A stretch of DNA of 45,294 nucleotides from Methanobrevibacter sp. (GCA_017434525.1 JAFRFD010000139.1:1-45294), one strand, 5' to 3'; positions 24,669 to 33,374 are shown, counted from the stretch's first letter. Numbers and translations are program-made. The notes: generated by a model not told the origin, from the sequence alone.

Positions 24669-25391
24669 ATGAAATTATCCAAATCCAAAGTGAACAGTTA
24701 TCTTAAATGTCCCCGTGAATTCAAGTTTCAATATATTGACGAAATTGAAACAAAACCCAATAAATACATGGCTTTAGGAAGCGACGTTCATTTGATTGCC
24801 GAGAAATTCACCGACAAATTTGAAGATGATCTTGACGGTGTGGACATTCAAAATGAACTTATTAAGGTTGCACATGATTTGGATTTGGGATATGGCCTTG
24901 AGGAACACATTGACAATTTGGGATTGTTTTTCAAGGAGGTCTTTGTTGATGGAAACTATAAACTGTTTTCAAATGAGGAATACCTCATCGATAAAAAGCA
25001 TCGCTTTTCAGGCATCTGCGACATTATCCTTGAGGATGAAAACGGCCAATTGGTCGTCATTGACTATAAGACAAGCAATTCCAGTTCTTTTTCCAAATAC
25101 CGTCTTGAGCTATGTTACTACAAGCTGCTTGTCGAAAACGTATATCATAAAAGGGTTTCCGGCGTTGGAGTGTTTTTTACAAAAAATGGGCGCTTAAGAA
25201 TTCTGGATGTGTCCAGTGAAGAAAACAAACGTAAATTCCTAAGCTATTCCGAAATAGATGAAGCCATTGATACAATGTATAAAGTGCGCGATAAAATTAA
25301 TAGGAAAGAGTTTCCACGCCGAAAACAGTTTTTATGCAAGTATTGTACTTATAAGCACATTTGTGAAGATGAATTCTATTTTTTCCGATAA
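24669..25391 (+). CDS. Cas4/RecB-like PD-(D/E)XK nuclease with Fe-S cysteines
   Basis: A 240-residue nuclease of the PD-(D/E)XK superfamily. The active site is spread over His41 (GSDVHLIAE), Asp118 (GICDII), and Asp132 with Lys134 (VVIDYKTSN). Cys14 (YLKCPREF) and Cys223, 226 and 232 (CKYCTYKHIC) have the arrangement of Cas4 and AddB, where four cysteines hold a [4Fe-4S] cluster. Such proteins are exonucleases in repair or CRISPR adaptation. The ATG at 24669 is used; the longer frame to 24327 overlaps the divergent Isf gene and is not plausible. No CRISPR array or other cas gene is in the window. Confidence 0.83.
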   Translation: MKLSKSKVNSYLKCPREFKFQYIDEIETKPNKYMALGSDVHLIAEKFTDKFEDDLDGVDIQNELIKVAHDLDLGYGLEEHIDNLGLFFKEVFVDGNYKLFSNEEYLIDKKHRFSGICDIILEDENGQLVVIDYKTSNSSSFSKYRLELCYYKLLVENVYHKRVSGVGVFFTKNGRLRILDVSSEENKRKFLSYSEIDEAIDTMYKVRDKINRKEFPRRKQFLCKYCTYKHICEDEFYFFR

Positions 25392-25404
25392 TCTGCATAA
25401 TTAT

Positions 25405-25588
25405 TTAAGATTTTTTAATGAATCTTGCTTTTTTAACAACAGTTGCTTCTGCATTATCTTTCAACACTATTCTTTGAGCCTTATGCCTTGATGATTTGTT
25501 TAATTGGAGGTTTAATTTTAATTTGTCTGGATTCGCAAACTATTGTATCCCCAATTATTCTATCACCAATTTCAGAGTAAGTTGGCAC
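25405..25588 (-). pseudogene. Small 58-residue gene, frame broken by a 7-bp duplication
   Basis: On the minus strand, GTG at 25588 with GGAG eight bases upstream opens a frame MPTYSEIGDRIIGDTIVCES that ends at a TAA at 25481-25483. The neighbouring frame continues QRIVLKDNAEATVVKK to a stop at 25405. At the break the sequence reads AAGGCATAAGGC; removing seven bases joins the two frames into one protein of 58 residues. The join is smooth (IIKA-QRIV). The ribosome site lies in the last codons of the upstream gene, so it was coupled to that gene. The function is unknown. Confidence 0.5.
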
Positions 25589-25590
25589 AA

Positions 25591-25902
25591 TTACAACTCC
25601 TCAAGAATACCTTGTTTAATTAATTCAGCCATAATGTCATTTACATCGAAAACATCAATCCTTAATGCATCTGCGATTTCTAATGCATCGGCAACTTCAT
25701 GTTCCCTCATATAATCAATTACTTCTTCTATTTGTTGAGTATGGGGAATATCTCTCAAAATAATTGCATCCTCATTTTTATCCAAATTATTTAATAGGCA
25801 GTTTTCAACCAGTTCATCTATTTTCAATCCGGTTTTGTTGCTTTCTATTTCTAATTTGTCCATTAAATCTGAATTTAGAGTAATTGAATTAGCCAATATC
25901 AT
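25591..25902 (-). CDS. Small putative DNA-binding protein
   Basis: A 103-residue protein. The N-terminus SITLNSDLMDKLEIESNKTG has the strand-helix-helix look of ribbon-helix-helix regulators. The C-terminal half, EVADALEIADALRIDVFDVN followed by DIMAELIKQGILEEL, resembles a winged helix. AGGAG five bases before the ATG at 25902 sets the start, one codon after an in-frame TTG. Its last codons carry the ribosome site of the broken 58-residue gene that follows. The pair has the layout of a small two-gene cassette such as a toxin-antitoxin unit, but neither product is recognised as one. Confidence 0.55.
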   Translation of the reverse strand: MILANSITLNSDLMDKLEIESNKTGLKIDELVENCLLNNLDKNEDAIILRDIPHTQQIEEVIDYMREHEVADALEIADALRIDVFDVNDIMAELIKQGILEEL

Positions 25903-25994
25903 CAACTCCTAACTTTTGATTTAAAAATTAAAATATCCAGATATCTTGTATAATAGTTTCTATCATGTGTCTATTAAATATATTGTAAGTACAC

Positions 25995-26015
25995 AACCGT
26001 GCTAAAGCACAGGTT
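25995..26015. repeat. Short inverted repeat downstream of nhaC
   Basis: AACC-GTGC-TAAA-GCAC-A-GGTT folds as an 8-bp stem with one bulge and is followed by TTCAAAAG. It stands between the nhaC stop and the small regulator gene. It may be a terminator; its shape and following GTTCAA also resemble the right end of an IS200/IS605 element, so it could be a relic. Confidence 0.35.
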
Positions 26016-26132
26016 CAAAAGCTAAATCAACAAAAAAATGTCATGTAACTTCATAATTTAAATGTATTCAATCATCAGAAATGGAAAACACAAAAAAATA
26101 GAAAAAATCAGTTAAAAAAAAGAAATGAAGTT

Positions 26133-27869
26133 TTATGAGGATGATTCCTCAACTTCATCAAAGTCAACCTTTTCACCAAGAATCTTAAGTCCTACATATA
26201 ATAGAACGATACCTACAGGAAGTGAGAAGTAGAATGGAACTCCAAGTCCTGCAGGGATGTAACCGACAACGATTGTAATTATTGCCACAAATAGGGCATA
26301 GTACATCTGAGTACTTACGTGGTCAATGTGGTTACAGCTTGTTCCCATTGATGAAAGGATTGTTGTATCTGAAATCGGTGAACAGTGGTCCCCGAATATT
26401 GCTCCGGTGAGTACTCCACTTGTACAGACGATTGTAAAGGACATGTCTCCTGAACTGATTGCCCATGCAAGAGGGATAGCCAATGGCATAAGGATACTCA
26501 TTGTACCGTAGGAAGTACCGGTAGCAAATGAAATCAGTGCACCTAAGATAAAGATCAATGTAGGTACAATGAATGCAGGAATTGTGCTGCTTAAAACACC
26601 TACCAGATAATCTGCAGTACCGATTTCACCGATAACTCCACCGAGTGACCAAGCGAGAAGCAAGATTACACCTGTAATGACGATGGTTTTCATACCGCCA
26701 ACCCATTCGGATATTGCATCTTCAATAGATAGGATTTTTTGACCGACTGCCATTACGATAGCAACGATTGAAGCTAAAAGTGCTGCTTGGAAAAGAGCTA
26801 CGGATGCATCGGATTGTGACAATGCAGTGAAAATACCATTGAATGACAATGGGGAAGATTTCATGATTGCGATAAGAGCTTGGTCTTCTCCACCTAAAAT
26901 GGTAGTGTATCCACTCCAATAGAATGCGATGAGCGCACCTATAATCAGTGTACCGATTGGAATGATTGCATTCCATACTGATAAATTGATTCCTTCAACC
27001 GGTTTGATTTCATCAAAACCAGGTGCTTCAAGTACTTTAACTGCTTCGTCTTCTTTTCTAGCACGTGCTGCTTGTTCTGCTTTTTTCATTGGTCCGAATT
27101 CATATAATGTAATTGCTGAAATTACAATGAAAATTAAAATGAAAATGTTATAGAATCTGTAAGGAATGGTTTGTAAGAAAATACCGAATCCTGTAACATT
27201 TGTTACGCCAACAGATTCAAATCCTGCAGCGATTAAACTGATTTCTAATCCAATCCAAGTGGAAATGATTGCAATACCTGCAACTGGAGCAGCGGTTGCG
27301 TCCACTACAAATGCTAATTTTTCTCTAGATACTTTGAGTTTGTCCATTACCGGCCTCATGATTGGACCGACAATCAAGGAGTTTGCGTAATCGTCGAAGA
27401 ACACACATAATCCTAATAACCAAGTAAATAATTGTGCTTTTCTTGGAGTGTCAGCTCTTTTTGCGAATGCATCCGCAAGAGCCTTTGCCCCTCCCATTTT
27501 AGTTACCAATTGGATGATACCTCCAATAAGCAAACATTGAAGAACAATACCTGCATTCCAAGGGTCAGCCATACAAGTAATTACTTGTGAACCTAATTGT
27601 AAAAACGCGTTGACAGCTGTGGAAACAATATTCAAATCGTTTACACATAACATGAATTCCCCTACAAATACCCCAATAAACAATGACAGGATGGTTTCCT
27701 TTGTAATGAAAGCCAAACCGATAGCTACAAGAGGAGGCAATAGTGTCAATATACCAAATCTGATAGCGTTGTCATCATTTGCAGGTTGTGAGGAAATCCA
27801 TAAGGATAATAAAAATAGAGCTATTATTGAAACAGCTGTAATTAAACCTATTTTCACATTTCTTTCCAT
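26133..27869 (-). CDS. NhaC-family Na+/H+ antiporter
   Basis: A 578-residue protein with about 12-14 membrane helices. FDDYANSLIVGPIMRPVMDK and FGDHCSPISDTTILSSMGT are signature segments of the NhaC family, and ISFATGTSYGTMSILMPLA lies between. These exchange sodium for protons (some exchange malate or lactate), linking ion gradients to energy supply and pH control. The ATG at 27869 is chosen because GGTGTGA lies close before it, two codons after an in-frame GTG. It stands alone; a 249-base AT-rich divergent region separates it from the gene at 28119. Confidence 0.9.
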   Translation of the reverse strand: MERNVKIGLITAVSIIALFLLSLWISSQPANDDNAIRFGILTLLPPLVAIGLAFITKETILSLFIGVFVGEFMLCVNDLNIVSTAVNAFLQLGSQVITCMADPWNAGIVLQCLLIGGIIQLVTKMGGAKALADAFAKRADTPRKAQLFTWLLGLCVFFDDYANSLIVGPIMRPVMDKLKVSREKLAFVVDATAAPVAGIAIISTWIGLEISLIAAGFESVGVTNVTGFGIFLQTIPYRFYNIFILIFIVISAITLYEFGPMKKAEQAARARKEDEAVKVLEAPGFDEIKPVEGINLSVWNAIIPIGTLIIGALIAFYWSGYTTILGGEDQALIAIMKSSPLSFNGIFTALSQSDASVALFQAALLASIVAIVMAVGQKILSIEDAISEWVGGMKTIVITGVILLLAWSLGGVIGEIGTADYLVGVLSSTIPAFIVPTLIFILGALISFATGTSYGTMSILMPLAIPLAWAISSGDMSFTIVCTSGVLTGAIFGDHCSPISDTTILSSMGTSCNHIDHVSTQMYYALFVAIITIVVGYIPAGLGVPFYFSLPVGIVLLYVGLKILGEKVDFDEVEESSS

Positions 27870-28118
27870 AATCACACCATTTTCCTAAAATTTTAATAAT
27901 TCATGAAATTTATTGATATAATTTTTTAACAATATTTTAAAAAATGTTCATTTTATTAAACATTGATTTTAATATAATATTGATAAAATCTTAATTATTG
28001 AATTATCTAGTAATACTTTGTTGTTTTTAATATAAAAATATTAATCAATTAATTTTGGGAAAATATACCAATTATTAAATAGTTTGAATTAAATATCAAT
28101 ATAATAGGTGAAAAAATA

Positions 28119-28637
28119 ATGAAAAAACTTTATGCTTTACTAGTGATTTTAATCATTGCATATATCGGCATCAATGTTGCCGCTGACAACTTGAATCTAA
28201 CCGGAGATGATGCATCAACAGTCACTTCAAACAGTGCCGTTGCAGGAAACGCCAGCGCTCCTAAACTGAACAACTTCACTGACACAAAAGTCAATGACAC
28301 TACAGTAAGATACAATGATTCAAACAACATTACTATTTATCTCAATAAACTGGACAACGGCAAAAAAATTGAGGACATCGTGAAAGGATTGGATCAAAGC
28401 AAATACACATCCAACCAAACTATCGACCAGAACGGAGTGACAACCTACTTCCTATACAACGAAGGTTCCGGAACATACAGCGCCGATATATACTTTAACA
28501 AAAACAACCAAAACTACTTGATTACAGGAAGCGCCATCAAATATGAAAACAGCGATTACTTCATCAATCACTGTAAAAACATCATCGATTCAATTGGCGG
28601 TTCAGGCAGTAGCTCAAACGGTTTAAGCAGATGGTAA
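28119..28637 (+). CDS. Small secreted protein of unknown function
   Basis: A 172-residue protein with a signal sequence (MKKLYALLVILIIAYIGINV, residues 1-20). The rest is a beta-rich extracellular domain with many Asn, Thr and Ser (VRYNDSNNITIYLNKLDNG, YFLYNEGSGTYSADIYFN) and a Gly/Ser-rich end. There are several N-x-S/T sites that could be glycosylated in an archaeon. AGGTGA ends seven bases before the ATG. I recognise no family. Its overall plan resembles the protein at 9893. The ketopantoate-reductase-like gene follows at a 48-base gap. Confidence 0.65.
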   Translation: MKKLYALLVILIIAYIGINVAADNLNLTGDDASTVTSNSAVAGNASAPKLNNFTDTKVNDTTVRYNDSNNITIYLNKLDNGKKIEDIVKGLDQSKYTSNQTIDQNGVTTYFLYNEGSGTYSADIYFNKNNQNYLITGSAIKYENSDYFINHCKNIIDSIGGSGSSSNGLSRW

Positions 28638-28685
28638 TTGTCCAATTGCCATTTTCATTTTCTTTTTTTAAGCGAGGTAATTCAA

Positions 28686-29636
28686 ATGAACATACTAATT
28701 ATTGGTTCAGGTGCAGTCGGAATAGGTCTTGCGGCATCAATGCTATCACAAAATGCAGACATATCAATTTTTGCAAGGGGAGAAACCGCAAAAGCCATAA
28801 AGGAAAACGGAATTAAAAGGTGTGGATTGTTCACCCATTATACATTCACAAAAGATGAGCTTAAAGTATATGAAACATACGAAGAAATTCCTAAAAACAC
28901 CTTTGATTATGTCTTCATCACATCAAAGACAACTGCAAACGATGACATTTCACAAAAATTAGACATCCACAGGGATATCCTAAAAGACAGCTTCAAAATA
29001 ATCATCTTCCAAAACGGATTTGGAAACGACGAGCCGTACCTCAGATTCTTTGACAAAACACAGGTCTTCTCGGCACGTGTGATCACAGGATTTACCAGAC
29101 CACAAAGGCATGTCAGCGAAGTTACAGTATACACAGAACCGATACTAATAGGATCGCTTCAAAAGCAGGACCCGAGTGATTTAAAAGATGTGGCAGACAT
29201 GATTACCGCTTCAGGAATTAACTGTGAACTGACAGATGAAGTGGACAAATACCTGTGGGCCAAAATGCTTTACAACTGTGCCCTTAATCCTTTGGGTGCG
29301 ATATTGGATGTGAACTACGGAAAGCTTACTGAAAACGAATACTCCAAGGAACTGATGAACTCCATCATAGATGAGATCTTTGAAGTCATTAAGGCAAGCG
29401 GATATGAGACATTATGGTCAACTTCCGAAGAATACAAGGACATATTCTACTCAAAACTCGTTCCAGACACATATAACCATTATTCCTCAACTCACCAGGA
29501 CATCAAAAGAAAAATAAAAACGGAAATCAATTCTTTAAACGGCAAAGTAATTGAGATAGGTGAGAGAAATAATATTGATGTAAGTACAAATAAAATTATC
29601 TACAACCTAATTAAATCAATAGAAAGTGACTTTTGA
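28686..29636 (+). CDS. Ketopantoate reductase (ApbA/PanE) family protein
   Basis: A 316-residue NADPH-dependent reductase. NILIIGSGAVGIGLAASM is the Rossmann loop; DYVFITSKTT the second strand; and LWAKMLYNCALNPLGAIL is the catalytic Lys/Asn segment usual for 2-dehydropantoate reductases. That enzyme makes pantoate for coenzyme A. Many archaeal relatives act on other substrates, so the exact role is not certain. GAGGT seven bases before the ATG at 28686 decides the start over an in-frame ATG at 28638. Confidence 0.82.
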   Translation: MNILIIGSGAVGIGLAASMLSQNADISIFARGETAKAIKENGIKRCGLFTHYTFTKDELKVYETYEEIPKNTFDYVFITSKTTANDDISQKLDIHRDILKDSFKIIIFQNGFGNDEPYLRFFDKTQVFSARVITGFTRPQRHVSEVTVYTEPILIGSLQKQDPSDLKDVADMITASGINCELTDEVDKYLWAKMLYNCALNPLGAILDVNYGKLTENEYSKELMNSIIDEIFEVIKASGYETLWSTSEEYKDIFYSKLVPDTYNHYSSTHQDIKRKIKTEINSLNGKVIEIGERNNIDVSTNKIIYNLIKSIESDF

Positions 29637-29655
29637 ACCAAAAGGAAACTAAAAC

Positions 29656-29838
29656 TTTATATATGTGGAAAATCTATATAGTATTGTTCATATTGTTATA
29701 TACTATTTTTTTATAATATGAACAATGGTGATGGTTGAAATGAGCATTCGTTTGTATTCCTTTAGTGGTGTTTAGGAAGAGAATGTTCATTTGTTTTTAA
29801 AAAACTTATTTTTACAGAATTATTTTAACGTGATTATT
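29656..29838 (+). promoter_or_regulatory. Promoter and long leader of the SseB-like operon
   Basis: TTTATATA at 29656-29663 is a TATA box, giving an expected start of transcription near 29684. There, ATTGTTCATATT (29683-29694) and its exact complement (29715-29726) form a 12-bp inverted repeat with a 20-base spacer. The leader before the first gene is about 155 bases, long for an archaeon. After the repeat, GGTGAT is followed by a tiny frame at 29741 (MSIRLYSFSGV) and then GGAAGAG by another (MFICF). The repeat could be an operator or an mRNA hairpin. Confidence 0.5.
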
Positions 29839-30327
29839 ATGAGCGAATTAAAAGAACTTATTGAAAAATTTATTGAACTTGACGATGATTTAAACGAAAA
29901 GATCGAAGCGTACCTTGAAGAAAACGACGATATCGATGAAGCGTTTGAAAACGACAACCAAAAACAGATTGAAGAACTTGCTGAACTCTACCATGAGATA
30001 GAACATGGAGTATTCAATGAAGAGTTCATAATTGTTTCAAATGCATCAAGCGAAGACAAGGAAGTTGTTGCTTTAATCATCAGCGATGAGGATGACGAAG
30101 CTGAAGAATTTGTAATCCCGGCATATACTGATGAGGCACAAGCAGAGGAAGCTATTGAAGTATTTAAGGAACAGTTCGGCGAAAATGAATTCAACTGTGA
30201 CAAAAAAACAGGCAGTGAAATTGTAGCTGACCATCATGAGGACGACGACTTTGTAGGAATTGCAATCAACGCCCCTCAATGGGACTTTGTAGTTCACCAC
30301 GAAGATGTTCATGACTGCAGTGATTAG
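29839..30327 (+). CDS. SseB-like protein (first of three abutting genes)
   Basis: A 162-residue, very acidic protein. An acidic helical N-terminus (about 1-55) precedes an SseB N-terminal-like domain: EEFVIPAYTDEAQAEEAIEV (90-109) is the family's 'vPxFTs' segment and FVGIAINAPQWDFVV (138-152) its 'GxxINP' segment. SseB-fold proteins were named from a type III secretion chaperone, but most members, including these, have no known role and no secretion system is near. The ATG at 29839 follows a GTGAT site. Its stop codon directly precedes the next gene's ATG. Confidence 0.6.
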   Translation: MSELKELIEKFIELDDDLNEKIEAYLEENDDIDEAFENDNQKQIEELAELYHEIEHGVFNEEFIIVSNASSEDKEVVALIISDEDDEAEEFVIPAYTDEAQAEEAIEVFKEQFGENEFNCDKKTGSEIVADHHEDDDFVGIAINAPQWDFVVHHEDVHDCSD

Positions 30328-30771
30328 ATGAATCCTAAAGATTACGAAGACTATCAGAAAAATAATGTGAAGGCTTCAAAAAGCCAGCTAAAAGAGTACA
30401 TTCAGGTTTATGCGGACATGGTAAAAAAGCTCAAAAGTGAAGATGCACCTGAGCTTGCAGCCGTAAAGGAAAATATCAAAAATGCATATCCAAAAGAGAT
30501 TTACTTCACACTAGTTGATGAAATCGAAAGGCCAGTTAAATTGACTTTGACAGAAACCAGTGCGGAATACATCATCCCTATCTTTACGGACATTCGCGAA
30601 TATGCAGTCGGCAGCGCCAAAATATCTAAACTGTTTCTGGATGACCTTGAAATGAAAGTCTTAACACCCGATGACATTTCACAAATGGCCCAAGAGGATG
30701 CCCATTTCCAGGGTTTTGTAATCAATCCCCACTCACAGAACTTCAATATGGATAGAAACGGGAGCTTTTAG
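30328..30771 (+). CDS. SseB-like protein (second of three abutting genes)
   Basis: A 147-residue protein with an SseB N-terminal-like domain. KPASQLKEYIQ-type helix at the start is followed by EIYFTLVDEIERPVKLTL, then YIIPIFTDIREYAVGSAKIS and, near the end, FQGFVINPHSQNFNMD. The PIFTD and GFVINPHS segments are the clearest of the three paralogs. It begins at the base after the preceding stop (TAGATG), so it is translated with its neighbours. The function is unknown. Confidence 0.65.
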   Translation: MNPKDYEDYQKNNVKASKSQLKEYIQVYADMVKKLKSEDAPELAAVKENIKNAYPKEIYFTLVDEIERPVKLTLTETSAEYIIPIFTDIREYAVGSAKISKLFLDDLEMKVLTPDDISQMAQEDAHFQGFVINPHSQNFNMDRNGSF

Positions 30772-31047
30772 ATGAAATTCATATGCCCAACTATCGGCGA
30801 AGACCATGAAAAGGATTTTCTGGTTACCGGAAGCCTAGAAGATTTCAGAATAATTGTTTTTTCCGATCTGGAAGAGTATCAAAAAGGATTTGACTATTTG
30901 AAATTGGTTGACTATGAACCTACAGAAGTATCAATCGAACTCTTTCAGGAACTTTCACGAAATGATGAGGAGTTTAGCGGAATAATCTTAAACCCTCATG
31001 ATGAAAATAGACTCATTTCAAAAAAAGAGCTATTGGAAATGCACTAA
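30772..31047 (+). CDS. Short divergent SseB-like protein (third of three abutting genes)
   Basis: A 91-residue protein, MKFICPTIGEDHEKDFLVTG. FRIIVFSDLEEYQKGFDYLK aligns by eye with the PIFTD block of the other two, with the proline missing, and FSGIILNPHDENRLI with the GxxxNP block. It lacks the N-terminal helices of its neighbours, so it is a trimmed paralog. GGGAG lies seven bases before the ATG inside the end of the second gene. A hairpin terminator follows 29 bases after its stop. Confidence 0.55.
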   Translation: MKFICPTIGEDHEKDFLVTGSLEDFRIIVFSDLEEYQKGFDYLKLVDYEPTEVSIELFQELSRNDEEFSGIILNPHDENRLISKKELLEMH

Positions 31048-31075
31048 AGTTAAAATTTAAAAAAATAGAAAGTTT

Positions 31076-31116
31076 GTAGGTGGAAATCACCTACTTTAAT
31101 TTATTAATTTTTTTGC
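31076..31116 (+). terminator. Terminator of the SseB-like operon
   Basis: GTAGGTG (31076-31082) and CACCTAC (31088-31094) form a 7-bp stem with a five-base loop. TTTAATTTATTAATTTTTTT follows on the plus strand. It closes the three-gene unit. Confidence 0.6.
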
Positions 31117-31157
31117 CAAATCAGATTTTCAATGACTATACTCAAATTAGAATATAG

Positions 31158-31745
31158 CTAGTATCCTACCCAATGACCTGCATCATCGTATCCCGGCTCA
31201 TCCATGTCAATATACCCATTATCGCCGACATGATAATCAACCAGACCATATTTATTAGCCATATACCTGTCAACTTCAGCTTGACTATACATAGGGGTTC
31301 CATCAGACTTATAAGCATAAGCGGAAGGAGTACTGGAGGAAGATGAGGATGAACTTTCAGCAGCCTCTTCGATTTTAATTTTCTGTGTAATAGTGGAACT
31401 TTTGTATTTGTCATTTCCACCATATGAGATGGTAATGGTATATTCACCGTCACCCTTGTCAAGATTCAATGTGCCGACACCGTTTTCATTGGTTACCGCA
31501 GAATGATAGTCAGATGACCCGTCACCGTCAGTTACTGTTATATTCACAGTTTGGCCAACAATCGGAGATCCATTAGCATCGGTTAAGATAATCTTAATGG
31601 AATCGCCTTTGTTTATGGTGGCGTTGCCATCATATTTTAATTGAGTTTCCTGTTTGTTTAGATTTGGCATTATTGCAATCATGCCTATTAAAAGAGCTAT
31701 GATAACAACAATTAAAGCTACAATAATAATCTTATTATTATCCAT
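31158..31745 (-). CDS. Membrane-anchored Ig-like domain protein
   Basis: A 195-residue surface protein. One N-terminal membrane helix (about 5-27, IIIVALIVVIIALLIGMIAI) anchors it. An Ig-like domain spans about 35-125: ILTDANGSPIVGQTVNITV, then NENGVGTLNLDKGDGEYTIT and SYGGNDKYKSSTITQ, the same repeat type as in the large adhesins at 36802 and 41967. A serine linker and a short Tyr/Asp-rich tail follow. Two ATGs stand side by side; the one at 31745 leaves three bases after GGTGAT and is preferred. It probably supports cell-surface contacts. Confidence 0.7.
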   Translation of the reverse strand: MDNNKIIIVALIVVIIALLIGMIAIMPNLNKQETQLKYDGNATINKGDSIKIILTDANGSPIVGQTVNITVTDGDGSSDYHSAVTNENGVGTLNLDKGDGEYTITISYGGNDKYKSSTITQKIKIEEAAESSSSSSSSTPSAYAYKSDGTPMYSQAEVDRYMANKYGLVDYHVGDNGYIDMDEPGYDDAGHWVGY

Positions 31746-31920
31746 CATATCACCAAATGATTATAACAACATATTAATGTTGTGTCAAATCGGTATTTAA
31801 CAATTACTATACTATTGCAATTATAATGGAAAAAAAAGTTTTTGAAAAAAAGAAAATTGTCAATAGGATGGTGATGTTTCTTGTCTGATATGCCAAAACA
31901 GATATTGTTAAAAAAAAGAA

Positions 31921-32199
31921 TTATTCCAATTCCTCTTCATCCTCTTCAACAATATCTCCTTTGATATAATACTTATACCTATAAGACATCTTGAATCCGC
32001 CTTCAACTTCTCGTTTAGGCCTTCTTTTACGTCTTATGTTAGGCCCATTCATGTCCTTGAACTTTTCCTGATGGGCTTTGATTAAATTTTTATTTTCACG
32101 ATAATAAGTAGGTTTTTTATGGCGATTATGTGGTGCCCTATACATTCTTTTTCTAAGTAACCGCCTGCTACTTGTCACACGCCTTATCACAAAAATCAC
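31921..32199 (-). CDS. Small basic protein of unknown function
   Basis: A 92-residue protein with an Arg/Lys-rich main part (RRVTSSRRLLRKRMYRAPH, then GPNIRRKRRPKREVEGG) and a short acidic tail (DIVEEDEEELE). The basic part could bind nucleic acid. There is no known domain. It begins at the base after the stop of the preceding gene, so the two are cotranslated. The basic-then-acidic layout and the abutting partner are the main clues. Confidence 0.5.
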   Translation of the reverse strand: MIFVIRRVTSSRRLLRKRMYRAPHNRHKKPTYYRENKNLIKAHQEKFKDMNGPNIRRKRRPKREVEGGFKMSYRYKYYIKGDIVEEDEEELE

Positions 32200-32394
32200 T
32201 TATCTGTTTCTGTTTTTGTTTTTTGTTGAAGATTTATCTAGCGTAGCTTGAATTTCATCAATTCTTTCAACTACAACTTTAATTGCCTGTTCACCTTGAC
32301 GGGTCGGATTGATTCCTTGTTCAACAAGCAATGCATCTCTTATATCTCTTAGTCTATCAATTGAATCAATTTTCATGATTGTACTGTAAAACAT
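32200..32394 (-). CDS. Small protein of unknown function
   Basis: A 64-residue protein, mostly helical with a basic tail (SSTKNKNRNR). GGAGGA seven bases before the ATG at 32394 decides this start; an internal ATG six codons later has no ribosome site. The core DSIDRLRDIRDALLVEQGIN is an amphipathic helix and AIKVVVERIDEIQATLDK another. It stands first in a two-gene unit with the basic protein and diverges from msrAB. The strong ribosome site indicates that it is real despite its size. Confidence 0.6.
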   Translation of the reverse strand: MFYSTIMKIDSIDRLRDIRDALLVEQGINPTRQGEQAIKVVVERIDEIQATLDKSSTKNKNRNR

Positions 32395-32489
32395 GAATTT
32401 TCCTCCATATATAATATAATTATGATTTTTATAATAAAAAAGATTTTTGTAGGAAACTATATTTCTGTGAAAAAAAAAGAAATCATAAT

Positions 32490-33374
32490 ATGTTTACAAA
32501 ACAGCAGGTAATCTATTTGGCGGGAGGTTGCTTTTGGGGTGTTGAAGCGTTCATCTCCCGTTTGAAGGGAGTCAACCAAACTGAAGTGGGATATGCCAAC
32601 GGCCATGACCTCGCACCAACATATGAAAAGGTATGCAGCGGAAAGACAGGGCATGCCGAAACCGTCAAGGCAACATATAATCCTGAAATCATCACATTGG
32701 AGGAGATTTTGGAAAACTTCTTTAAAATCATTGATCCCTATTCTAAAAATCGTCAGGGGGCTGATGTCGGCACCCAATACAGAACCGGAATCTATTGGCA
32801 GGAAAGCTCACAAAAGGACATTGTATTGAAATTCCTTAAGGGCAAACAATCAGAGTCTCCTAAAAGAATAGTGGTTGAGGCCCGTGCGATAGGCAGTTTC
32901 TATCCTGCAGAAGCATATCATCAAAAGTACCTTGAAAGGAATCCTCAGGGCTATTGCCATATTGATTTAAATTTAATAGACGATGAAGAATTCGACCACT
33001 TGTCCAAAGAAGAGTTTGAAATAACACAGCTTGCTATGACAGAACCGCCATTTAGTGGAAAATATGATGACTTTTTTGAAGATGGTGTGTATGTGGATGC
33101 CGTAGATGGTGAAGTTCTATTCTCTTCAGATGACAAATTCGATTCAGGATGTGGGTGGCCGGCATTTTCAAGGCCGATTTCAGATGACGCGGTAACAAAA
33201 CACAGGGACTTTTCATACGGCACGACAAGAATTGAGATAAGAAGCGCAAAAGCCAATTCCCATCTGGGACACCTCTTTCATGACGGACCCGGAGGGTCTC
33301 CAAGGTACTGCATCAATTCGAATGCCTTGAGATTCATACCAAAAGAAGAATATAACAAAAAATATAAAGATTAG
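32490..33374 (+). CDS. msrAB: MsrA-MsrB fusion methionine sulfoxide reductase
   Basis: A 294-residue bifunctional repair enzyme. The MsrA domain (about 8-160) has the catalytic GGCFWG with Cys14, and [11 protein letters not shown] near its end. The MsrB domain (about 175-290) has [12 protein letters not shown], the [14 protein letters not shown] segment and the catalytic Cys in [11 protein letters not shown] (near residue 274). MsrA reduces S- and MsrB R-methionine sulfoxide, repairing oxidised proteins. The zinc-binding CxxC pairs of some MsrB are absent, which is a known variant. The next gene, an SseB-like protein, starts five bases after its stop. Confidence 0.93.
   Translation: MFTKQQVIYLAGGCFWGVEAFISRLKGVNQTEVGYANGHDLAPTYEKVCSGKTGHAETVKATYNPEIITLEEILENFFKIIDPYSKNRQGADVGTQYRTGIYWQESSQKDIVLKFLKGKQSESPKRIVVEARAIGSFYPAEAYHQKYLERNPQGYCHIDLNLIDDEEFDHLSKEEFEITQLAMTEPPFSGKYDDFFEDGVYVDAVDGEVLFSSDDKFDSGCGWPAFSRPISDDAVTKHRDFSYGTTRIEIRSAKANSHLGHLFHDGPGGSPRYCINSNALRFIPKEEYNKKYKD

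Noticed and set aside
27870..28118. Gene-free AT-rich stretch between nhaC and the secreted protein
   Set aside because: It holds only low-complexity AT runs and probable promoters; no convincing frame, repeat or RNA was found.
29741..29776. Mini-ORF MSIRLYSFSGV as a gene
   Set aside because: Eleven codons with only a weak ribosome site; kept as a leader observation, not a gene.
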